Virus record (IMG/VR): IMGVR_UViG_3300005511_000060
Coordinates: 1-27,462 of that record
Source: a virus
Strand: one strand, 5' to 3'
Length of the DNA stretch: 27,462 nucleotides
Position numbers and translations under genes: made by a program. The first letter of the stretch is position 1. Every line of letters begins with the position of its first letter. Below the pieces are notes generated by a model. The model did not search any database. It had not been told where the DNA came from and was given only the letters and a program-made list of their open reading frames with translations. Positions 21,256 through 27,462 of the stretch are shown in pieces.

Positions 21256-22594
21256 TTGATGCTCCATCGTCAGGCGGAAGGTCCTTCCGCCGGCTGGCGA
21301 ATGCTGCGGCCACACAGTCCGCGATGATCGTTTTGATGTCGCCGCCAAACAGCCAGTGCTGCATCGCGGACTTGGCCTGCCCCTCACCACCCTGCGCGGC
21401 CTGGCCCAGCTGATCGAGTGGCAGAAGATTTGACTGCACGGTCAGGACATCCCCGCCCGGCATCGGCAGCCAGTTCTCACGGCCGCGGATTTCGTTGCGG
21501 GTGCTGATGCCGTTCTGGGCAAAGGTGCTGTAGAGCGCAGCGCGACCCTGGCTATCGGCACGCAGCAGGCCTTCCAAATTGAATTCGATATAGGTGCTGG
21601 CGCGATCCTTGGCCTTCAACAGCTGTTTCTTCACCGCCTGCTCGATGCGTGTCAGGTACGGCCGCAGCGAGAAGGTCAGGAAGCCAATCATCTGTTGTTC
21701 AAGGCCGGTGCCCCAGCTGGTCGACTTCTCGGTGTGACCGATCATGAAAGGCGGGACACGAAACCATCGGCAGAGCTCTTCGACGTTAAACGAGCGCCCT
21801 TCGAGCAGTTGCAGATCCTCCGGCGGAATTCCTTTGATGTCCTTCCAGTCCATCCCCTGCTCGAGCACGCCGGCACGCGCGGTATTGCTGGCACCCGTGA
21901 CAGGATCGATGAAGGTCTTGCGGAGGTCCTGCTTCTGCTCGACCGTCGGCTTGCCCGGCACAATCAGGAAGCCGCTCGGACGAACGCCATTCCGGAACGA
22001 ACTCCGAGCGGCCTCGTCCGTTGTGATGGCCATGTTAAGCGTCTTGCGTGCGTACCCGACCGGCGAAAGCCCGACGTCACCACCGGTGCCAAAGCCGCGG
22101 ACGTGGAAGACCTTATCTTCGCTCAGCTCGCGCGTTTTGCCGTGCTCGGTCACCCGATATCGACGCGCGCCGTTCTTGTCGCGAAACACCGTCGTGAGAT
22201 CCGGCCGCAACGGGATAAGCGATGCCACATCGCCGGCGCCGTTGACGTCCTTCTCCGCGTAGAAGTTGCCCCAAAGACAGAGGCAGGCGACGATGGCCTC
22301 GAAGAACTCGGCCGCGGTCTGATCTGCGTTAGGGCTGTCGTGCAGCAGCGCGTAGAGCGGATGCTCGGTTGCCGGCAGGCGACCGCCCTTGGCGTCCTTC
22401 TGATAAACCCCGACCGGCAATGTGCCGATCGTTTCAGAGAGCAGACGCACACAGGCCCACACCGTGCCAAGCTGCATGGCAGCATCGATGGTGACGGCCG
22501 GATCGCTGTCGTCTCGATGATCCTGCGCCGGGTCCGGCCCGCGGCGCGGGCGCATCCAGCTTCCGAACCACTCGCTGAGCTTCCACGTCGCCAT
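21248..22594 (-). CDS. Portal protein (HK97 family)
   Basis: From ATG 22594 the product is 448 residues, MATWKLSEWFGSWMRPRRGP. It matches HK97-type portals: VTIDAAMQLGTVWACVRLLS, LPVGVYQK, HPLYALLHDSPN, LCLWGNFYAEKD, VFHVRGFGTGGDVGLSPVGY, and the wing/stem motif VEELCRWFRVPPFMIGHTEK, STSWGTGLEQQMIGF, LEGLLRADSQGRAALYSTFA. It forms the dodecameric channel at one capsid vertex and works with terminase. The ATG overlaps the terminase stop by one base (TGATG). Longer starts up to 22777 lie in the terminase gene and are rejected. Confidence 0.95.
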   Translation of the reverse strand: MATWKLSEWFGSWMRPRRGPDPAQDHRDDSDPAVTIDAAMQLGTVWACVRLLSETIGTLPVGVYQKDAKGGRLPATEHPLYALLHDSPNADQTAAEFFEAIVACLCLWGNFYAEKDVNGAGDVASLIPLRPDLTTVFRDKNGARRYRVTEHGKTRELSEDKVFHVRGFGTGGDVGLSPVGYARKTLNMAITTDEAARSSFRNGVRPSGFLIVPGKPTVEQKQDLRKTFIDPVTGASNTARAGVLEQGMDWKDIKGIPPEDLQLLEGRSFNVEELCRWFRVPPFMIGHTEKSTSWGTGLEQQMIGFLTFSLRPYLTRIEQAVKKQLLKAKDRASTYIEFNLEGLLRADSQGRAALYSTFAQNGISTRNEIRGRENWLPMPGGDVLTVQSNLLPLDQLGQAAQGGEGQAKSAMQHWLFGGDIKTIIADCVAAAFASRRKDLPPDDGASNV

Positions 22595-24480
22595 CAGACG
22601 ATCACCGCGTTCTTGATCAGATCGTCGTAATCGATGGGCGGCGGACCAGAACTCATCAGCGCAGCGCCCATGGCCATCGCGGTCGTCACGATTCCGTCGA
22701 TGCGGCCACGCGATTTGGCCTTGTCGAAGCAGCGGTTGCCCTGCCCGTCGCTTTCGATGATCGCATTGGCGGCGCACATATAGGTCACCGGCGAGTTGTC
22801 GATCGTGACCGCGACATCAAGGACATGATCTTCCAGTTTCTCGATCGAGGTGGGCATGGTCAGCTGCTTCTCCTCGAAGACGCGGCGCTTGCCCTGATTG
22901 TGCCGGACCAGCTTCAGCCCGTAGCCAGCAGGCTTGTCGGGGCCCTCATAGAGCCACACGGCGAGACCAATCTGCTCACAGGCGGCGATGAAATCGGCCA
23001 TACCGGCCACGTCGTAGGCGAGAAATTCGACATCATGCTCATCGACGAGCTTGGCGACCTCTGCCGCGGCAAATGTCTTGTCGATCGTGGCGCCTGGCAC
23101 CGCCGTGAAGTCGACGTCCGGGTCAGCCGCCCATTCCACATACTTGGCGACATCACGGCGCGCGCGGTCGGACAGGCCGTTTTGCGTCGTCCAGTACCAG
23201 GTCTTGACGAACAGGTGCTCCGGCTCGCCGGTTTCCTCGTTCGCTTCGCGCTTCCAGCAAGCTGAGAGCGCGGTCAAATCGTTCTTCTTCGACAGATCGA
23301 GTGACAGCCAGCACTTCTCGCCCCTGTGCTCAGCCGGATCAACCTTTGCCTGGACGGCAGCCCATGGCTCCTCGTCCATCCAGAAACCGGCAACACCCAG
23401 CGGGATCCCGAAGTAGAGGCGCTTGACCGACATCGCCGTCGATAGGCGCTGCTTCGCCGTGTTGACCTCACCTCGGATGTTTTCGATCGGGAACGTTATG
23501 TTGAGCGCCGGCAGCGCCTTCACCCAACAGTCTTCGTTCTCGAACACCTTCTCGTGGTCGGCTTTGTCGACGCGCGCGATGAACGAGAACGCCTCGTCGT
23601 CGATGAATTCCCCGCGCACCACGCGCTGGTAGAACTCGGAATACTCGGTGCCGACCAGCTGCGTCGACGCCGGCGTGTTCGTGCCGAGGAGCATCAGCGC
23701 ATCGCCTGGCATCTTGGCGATGGCGCGCATCCACGTTTCGATCGAGTTGTTGCTCTTGAACTCGTGGATCTCGTCGGCACTCACCAGCGTCGGCTTCGGA
23801 CCAGAGATCGCCTCGCCATTTGCCAGTGACTGGAATACCGACTTCGTGCTCGGATGCTCGATCTTGAATGCGTTATCGAGGAAGCCGCGGATGACGACCT
23901 CGCCGACGGATTCCAGCGTCGTGTTCTCTTCCGGGTCGGTTCCTGGAATCGGAGACCGACACATGGCAGCGGCATCCTTGAACAGAACGTTTGCCGTCTG
24001 CTTATCCTGCCCGATCGCATACACCTTGGCGCGCGGGACGCCGTAATAGCCCATCATGTACAGGCCGATGGCCGCCATCAGCGGCGACTTCGCCTGACCC
24101 TTGCCCGTTTCCAGCCAGCCGGAGCGAAATCGCATCCGGCCGCTTTCCTTGCGCCAGCCGAACAGCGACCCGACAACAAATGCGTGCCAGGGCAGCAGCT
24201 CGAAAGGCTGACCAACCTTCGCGCCTTCCGTGATCGAGAGAGCGCTCGGGAAGAACCCGAAGGCATGCTCGGCTCGATCCGGCGCCCAGTGCAGACCGCG
24301 CGCAGCGCCGTCGACCAGATCCTTTAGATGTCGCTCAGCGGCATGGCAAACCAGCTCGCCAGATACAATTCGACCCTCGACAACATCGCACGCCCACTTT
24401 GTGGTCCGGTCACTTGGGAACCGCGCGGAGGTACCCGCCCCCGATGACCGACTGCTTTTGCTTCTGGACCTTGCCGCCAT
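22594..24480 (-). CDS. Terminase large subunit (Terminase_1 type)
   Basis: The 628-residue packaging motor has an ATPase part with Walker A GWLETGKGQAKSPLMAAIG (GKGQAKS at ~126-132), Walker B-like PTLVSADEIHEF (Asp236-Glu237), and a coupling motif MLLGTNTPAS. The nuclease part has LSLDLSKKNDLTAL (Asp395, Asp401), AYDVAGMADF and RIDGIVTTAMAMG. It cuts concatemer DNA and pumps it into the head. The N-terminal ~22 residues (MAARSRSKSSRSSGAGTSAR) overlap the small subunit in another frame by 71 bases and may not belong, but no better start is visible. The last residues overlap the portal start. Confidence 0.95.
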   Translation of the reverse strand: MAARSRSKSSRSSGAGTSARFPSDRTTKWACDVVEGRIVSGELVCHAAERHLKDLVDGAARGLHWAPDRAEHAFGFFPSALSITEGAKVGQPFELLPWHAFVVGSLFGWRKESGRMRFRSGWLETGKGQAKSPLMAAIGLYMMGYYGVPRAKVYAIGQDKQTANVLFKDAAAMCRSPIPGTDPEENTTLESVGEVVIRGFLDNAFKIEHPSTKSVFQSLANGEAISGPKPTLVSADEIHEFKSNNSIETWMRAIAKMPGDALMLLGTNTPASTQLVGTEYSEFYQRVVRGEFIDDEAFSFIARVDKADHEKVFENEDCWVKALPALNITFPIENIRGEVNTAKQRLSTAMSVKRLYFGIPLGVAGFWMDEEPWAAVQAKVDPAEHRGEKCWLSLDLSKKNDLTALSACWKREANEETGEPEHLFVKTWYWTTQNGLSDRARRDVAKYVEWAADPDVDFTAVPGATIDKTFAAAEVAKLVDEHDVEFLAYDVAGMADFIAACEQIGLAVWLYEGPDKPAGYGLKLVRHNQGKRRVFEEKQLTMPTSIEKLEDHVLDVAVTIDNSPVTYMCAANAIIESDGQGNRCFDKAKSRGRIDGIVTTAMAMGAALMSSGPPPIDYDDLIKNAVIV

Positions 24481-24913
24481 TATTACGCCGGCGCGGCGTG
24501 ACTGTCAGCTCCGCCTCAGCGGCTGACGCCATCGCGTTCGCGTCCTTCAAGATTGTGAACCACGGATTGTACGCAGGCTGTTTCTTGCCCTTGCGTGGGA
24601 AGACCGCCCCCTCATCCGCGACGTGGCGCATTGCGATCTCATAGAGCACGTAGCAATCGACCAGGCGCTTGACTTGGCGCTCGTTGGCGTTCGCCAACTT
24701 ATCGGAGCCGCGCAGCTCGCCGATGATGATGCGCCACTGGCGCCGCGCGAGATCCTGATCGAGCTCGTCGGTGAACTGGGCAGCCCAGTTCGGTTCAGCG
24801 AGACCGTCGATGACAGTCGGCTCGAACCTGGGCGCGCTCGCCGGCGCTGCGGCCAGAGCCGGCTTGGCTGCCGGTTTGCGACCTGCGCCAGGTCGTTTCC
24901 CACCTCTCGGCAT
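24410..24913 (-). CDS. Terminase small subunit (P27-type)
   Basis: The 167-residue product starts MPRGGKRPGAGRKPAAKPAL, a basic tail typical of P27-type small terminases. It continues with ANERQVKRLVDCYVLYEIAM and AYNPWFTILKDANAMASAAE, the end helix pattern of this family (NPWFTILKDANAM). It binds the packaging start site and recruits the large subunit. A 179-bp noncoding gap separates it from the HNH gene. GGAAA lies about 11 bases before the ATG, a wide spacing. Confidence 0.9.
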   Translation of the reverse strand: MPRGGKRPGAGRKPAAKPALAAAPASAPRFEPTVIDGLAEPNWAAQFTDELDQDLARRQWRIIIGELRGSDKLANANERQVKRLVDCYVLYEIAMRHVADEGAVFPRKGKKQPAYNPWFTILKDANAMASAAEAELTVTPRRRNNGGKVQKQKQSVIGGGYLRAVPK

Positions 24914-25044
24914 AACGTTTGATTTCCAGGGTTAATCAAACAGCGCGAATAGAGGTAGAGAAACAGATACTTACCTCACTCAACATCGTTTGAATTGCGA
25001 TGGGTCCCCTCTGGTTTTTGGTCTCAGTGCGAAGGGCTCTTGGG

Positions 25045-25057
25045 CGCCGGTCCGGCG
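25045..25057. other. Inverted repeat in the HNH-terminase gap (candidate cos/pac area)
   Basis: CGCCGG-T-CCGGCG is a perfect 6+1+6 inverted repeat in the noncoding gap between the HNH gene and the small terminase gene (24914-25092). A second, looser pair GAGGTA (24952-24957) and TACCTC (24972-24977) lies nearer terS. cos sites of HNH-containing HK97-type phages lie next to these genes, so this gap is the best place to look. The site itself is not proven. Confidence 0.25.
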
Positions 25058-25092
25058 TCGAAGGCATCTGAACTTTTGATCCGCCCTAGGGG

Positions 25093-25461
25093 CTACCCTT
25101 TCGGTCTGTTCCATGGATGATCGGGTGCGATTGGACGACCGGCAATGTCGTTGCCCATCTCGTAACCCCTGGCTTCGATGCCCTGCTCGATCGTGTCATG
25201 GCATTCCTGACATGAAGACGCGAATGGACCGGACCAGAAGATGTGGGGGTCACCATCGTGCTTGATGACGTGATGGCACACCGCTGCAGGCGTGATCTTG
25301 CCTCGTTTCTCACATCGTTCGCACAATGGCTTGGCTGCGAGCTGCCTATCCCTGATGTCCTGCCATCGCTTGAGCTTGTACCAGTTGCGGTAGGGCTTCT
25401 CTTCCCTGCGCTTGGCGTCGTACTCACGATTGCGGACACGGCGATCAAGGGGCTTGCCCAA
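25093..25461 (-). CDS. HNH endonuclease (packaging-associated)
   Basis: The 122-residue product has the HNH/zinc pattern: CERC (47-50), CHHVIKHDGDPHIF with the two His at 63-64, SSCQECHDTIEQG (Cys84, Cys87, His88), and ends IAPDHPWNRPKG. HNH nucleases beside terminase in such phages work with the large terminase in cos cleavage. Here it lies in the usual place before the terminase genes. The start is a TTG (MGKPLDRRVRNREYDAKRRE) right after the preceding stop (TGATTG), with AAGG 9 bases before it. Confidence 0.9.
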   Translation of the reverse strand: MGKPLDRRVRNREYDAKRREEKPYRNWYKLKRWQDIRDRQLAAKPLCERCEKRGKITPAAVCHHVIKHDGDPHIFWSGPFASSCQECHDTIEQGIEARGYEMGNDIAGRPIAPDHPWNRPKG

Positions 25462-25740
25462 TCAGCTGGCCTTGGGGCCGTAGAGCTTGGAGCCCACGTT
25501 TTTCAAGAACTGGCGCTCGAATGCATCAAGGCGCGGGTCATCGACGCTAGCGACAACAATCCCTTGATCGTTGAATGCACGAACCTTGATCGCCTGATGA
25601 TCGACAGAACGGCCGATTGCTCGGGTTGGGTAGTTGGTTTGCAGCGACATTACATAGCTGTGCCCATAGAAGCGGAAACCCGCCGCGGCGTGGGCCGGGC
25701 GGGTCAACTCTTTCAGAGAATTCTGGATGGTCCGCACCAT
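25462..25740 (-). CDS. Small protein of unknown function before the HNH gene
   Basis: From ATG 25740 the product is 92 residues, MVRTIQNSLKELTRPAHAAA. It continues GFRFYGHSYVMSLQTNYPTR and VDDPRLDAFERQFLKNVGSK. It has no membrane segment and no motif I can name. Its stop abuts the HNH start (TGATTG), so it is the first gene of the phage late operon visible here. A start at a TTG (25764) would add eight residues and is less likely. A role in DNA packaging is possible from location only. Confidence 0.62.
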   Translation of the reverse strand: MVRTIQNSLKELTRPAHAAAGFRFYGHSYVMSLQTNYPTRAIGRSVDHQAIKVRAFNDQGIVVASVDDPRLDAFERQFLKNVGSKLYGPKAS

Positions 25741-25828
25741 GTCAATGATTTGCCCCCAAAGCAAGCACGAAACAGTTATTCACAGCCAACCTTCGCCTGC
25801 ACTTCGCGCTGAAGCATAGAAACGAAGA

Positions 25829-25856
25829 AGCCCCCGAGAGGGCATTCTCGAGGGCT
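25829..25856 (-). terminator. Minus-strand terminator hairpin next to the prophage
   Basis: AGCCCTCGAGA pairs with TCTCGGGGGCT (one T-G) around ATGCCC on the minus strand, followed by TCTTCGTTTCT. On the plus strand the same arms would have a C-A mismatch. It lies between the porin terminator and the first phage gene and should shield the phage operon from host transcription. Confidence 0.65.
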
Positions 25857-25960
25857 CTTGGAGGTCGTTCTAGCTAGCCACGTGCTGCCAGTGTTCGCAG
25901 ACTACTTGATCATAAAACCTTCGTCCATCACTTTATTTAGTCAGCTTATTTTATCAAATG

Positions 25961-25989
25961 AAAACCCCGGCGATTTCTCGCCGGGGTTT
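25961..25989 (-). terminator. Rho-independent terminator of the porin gene
   Basis: CCCCGGCGA (25965-25973), loop TTTC, and TCGCCGGGG (25978-25986) form a perfect 9-bp stem. On the minus strand it is followed by TTTT, and on the plus strand by TTTCTGTTT, so it may stop both directions. It lies 37 bases after the porin stop. Confidence 0.85.
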
Positions 25990-26025
25990 CTGTTTCAGAT
26001 AACGATCGCCGTAAGGCGGTCGGTA

Positions 26026-27462
26026 TTAGAACGAGCGCAGGATCTGCACCGAACCGTTGTAGTGGTTCTGGTTGGTGACAGCGTAACCACCAGCCGGTTG
26101 TGCACGGCCGTTGACATTGCCGCTCCAGGTGCCGCCGAGGTTCTGCTCCAGACGGCTGTAGGTGAACTGAGCCGACAGGGTCAGGTTGCGGACCGGAGTC
26201 CAGGCGGTACGGGTACCGATCTGGGCGAGACCCAGGTCGAAATTGCCCGTCGAACCGGCGAGCGTGCCGATAGTGGTCGTTCCGCCAGTGGCGGTGGTGC
26301 GGCCAGCAGCGAAGGATGCTGCGAGCAGGGCGTTGCCGCCCTCCCCATAGGAGATGTGGCTGTAGTTACCAAACACCGAGGTGCGCCAGGCCGGATTCCA
26401 GTAGTGCTCGTAGAAAGCGCTGACTGCCCAGGCTTCGCTCTGCTGCACCCCGCCGGTCGGACCATAAACGCCGTCAAGCACGTAACCGAAGCCGATGGTG
26501 TTTCCGGTAGCCTTGGCATAGCGACCGCCGCCGACGATGTCGGTGGTGCCGCCGAAGACGTACTTGGCAGCGCCCTTGCCGTAGGTGGCTTCGAGCTTCA
26601 AGCTGTCGCCTGCGCCGGTGGGCAGGTTCTTGAACTCGACGCCGCCGGTCACAGCGAAGCCGTAGGAGTCATCCGGGTGACCGGTTGCGGTGTTGCCAAC
26701 AGCACCATAGTAGCCCGGCGTGATCGTGTGCATCGCAGCTGCGAAGTGCAGGGTGCCCCATGCCTGATCGAGGCGGAGGTTCGCCACGACGTCCGGAATG
26801 TGGTTGCCGCCGTACGAGTTGCCCGAAAAGGTGTTCGATGACGTGCCGTAGCCCGTGGTAACACCAGCACCGAACGGTGCGAGGAGGCTCAGCTGGTTGT
26901 TATAGAGACCAGCGTTGCGGTAGGGCGACGCGTTTTCGAGCGAGATGGTGGCCGAGAAGCCATTACCGAACGAAGCGGTGTAAGCGATCTGCGGGATACC
27001 GGTCGCGTTGTTCGAACCGGCGTTGAAGCCCGACGAGATGTACGGCTTCGAGAGCGCCCACTGCGGGTCGAACTGCGAGACGGCCTTACCGAAGGTGAAG
27101 CCGGCGAACTGGATGAAGGCGTAGTCGACTTCGGTGAAGCCGCCAGCGATGTTCTCACGGCCCTGCAGGAAGTCGAACTGGATGTTCGCGTAGGTACGAA
27201 CGACACCGTATTCAGTCGCGGTGCGGGTATCCGTGGTCAGGTTGATACGCTGACGGGTCGAGATGTAGTCCTGCAGGTACGAGCCGCCGCCGTTATTGCC
27301 ACCCTGCCAGAACGGATTGTCGTAGGTACCGCCGTTGAATGCGGTATCGATACGGATCGCGCCGCCGATCTTGATGCAGGTATCGGTGCCCGGGATGTAG
27401 TAGAAGCCTGCGCCGTAGAGCGAGCAAACCTTCACATATTCCACGGCCTTTGCCTTGACCGG
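26026..27462 (-). CDS. Outer-membrane porin, partial (Omp2b/Porin_2-like), host gene
   Basis: The frame runs to the right edge, beginning inside with PVKAKAVEYVKVCSLYGAGF, the start of mature Bradyrhizobium-type porins, so the signal peptide lies outside the window. It continues with FYYIPGTDTCIKIGGAIRID, RQRINLTTDTRTATEYGVVR, and ends at LRSF with the C-terminal Phe needed for outer-membrane assembly. The product is a trimeric beta-barrel for small solutes, about 478 residues visible. A strong terminator follows. It is the only clear host gene in the window and the main evidence for the organism group. GTG at 27444 is an internal Val codon, not a start. Confidence 0.95.
   Translation of the reverse strand, partial: PVKAKAVEYVKVCSLYGAGFYYIPGTDTCIKIGGAIRIDTAFNGGTYDNPFWQGGNNGGGSYLQDYISTRQRINLTTDTRTATEYGVVRTYANIQFDFLQGRENIAGGFTEVDYAFIQFAGFTFGKAVSQFDPQWALSKPYISSGFNAGSNNATGIPQIAYTASFGNGFSATISLENASPYRNAGLYNNQLSLLAPFGAGVTTGYGTSSNTFSGNSYGGNHIPDVVANLRLDQAWGTLHFAAAMHTITPGYYGAVGNTATGHPDDSYGFAVTGGVEFKNLPTGAGDSLKLEATYGKGAAKYVFGGTTDIVGGGRYAKATGNTIGFGYVLDGVYGPTGGVQQSEAWAVSAFYEHYWNPAWRTSVFGNYSHISYGEGGNALLAASFAAGRTTATGGTTTIGTLAGSTGNFDLGLAQIGTRTAWTPVRNLTLSAQFTYSRLEQNLGGTWSGNVNGRAQPAGGYAVTNQNHYNGSVQILRSF

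Noticed and set aside
21695-22630. 311-aa plus-strand ORF over the portal gene
   Set aside because: It lies opposite the portal gene, whose motifs are unambiguous; GC-rich codon bias leaves the opposite strand open.
25829-26000. tRNA gene as an attachment site beside the prophage
   Set aside because: The hairpins here are terminators; no cloverleaf or TTCGA/CCA features were found.
25858-26841. 327-aa plus-strand ORF over the porin
   Set aside because: It is a shadow of the porin and runs through the porin terminator.
1-27462. CRISPR array or insertion sequence
   Set aside because: No regularly spaced direct repeats, transposase frames or terminal inverted repeats were seen.

Overview
The window is GC-rich DNA from an alphaproteobacterium, most likely Bradyrhizobium or a close Nitrobacteraceae relative. 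The best host marker is the partial outer-membrane porin at the right edge (26026-27462, minus strand). Its mature N-terminus and C-terminal phenylalanine look like the multi-copy Bradyrhizobium/Rhodopseudomonas porins. Everything to its left is the late (structural) half of an HK97-type, long-tailed siphovirus-like prophage. It runs almost entirely on the minus strand and should be read from right to left.

Right to left the layout is: host porin; two minus-strand terminators; a small unknown gene; HNH endonuclease; small and large terminase; portal; prohead protease; major capsid; a spike-base-like protein; a small acidic protein; head-tail connector; a capsid decoration-like protein; head closure; a small unknown; HK97-gp10-like protein; tail terminator; major tail tube (interrupted by an in-frame TGA); two overlapping tail-assembly chaperone frames joined by a slippery A-run; tape measure; distal tail proteins; a GNAT-type protein; the large tail-tip/host-specificity protein; three small paralogous proteins; two small unknowns; tail fibre; tail-borne SGNH/SASA esterase; a 69-aa unknown. 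A plus-strand cassette follows (secreted SGNH hydrolase and two small ORFs). The lysis module comes last: an endolysin with a C-terminal membrane region, and a membrane protein that runs off the left edge. Most late genes overlap or abut (ATGA, TGATG, TAATG junctions), so they behave as one translationally coupled transcript.

The parts that do not fit a plain phage late operon are the most interesting. (1) A 650-bp insertion between two distal-tail genes holds a divergent gene pair. One gene encodes a Tat-like signal fused to a copy of the C-terminal module of the phage's own tail-tip protein, which suggests an exported receptor or tail decoy. (2) The phage encodes a secreted SGNH esterase as well as a different SGNH-fold esterase on the tail. 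(3) The tail tube gene carries a TGG-to-TGA-type nonsense codon, which should stop tail formation unless it is read through. (4) The tail chaperone has a lambda G/GT-like -1 frameshift site, A AAA AAA. (5) Three tandem paralogs share only their N-terminal ~35 residues. (6) The capsid protein starts with a signal-peptide-like segment. No integrase, repressor, replication gene, tRNA, CRISPR array or insertion sequence is visible in the window.
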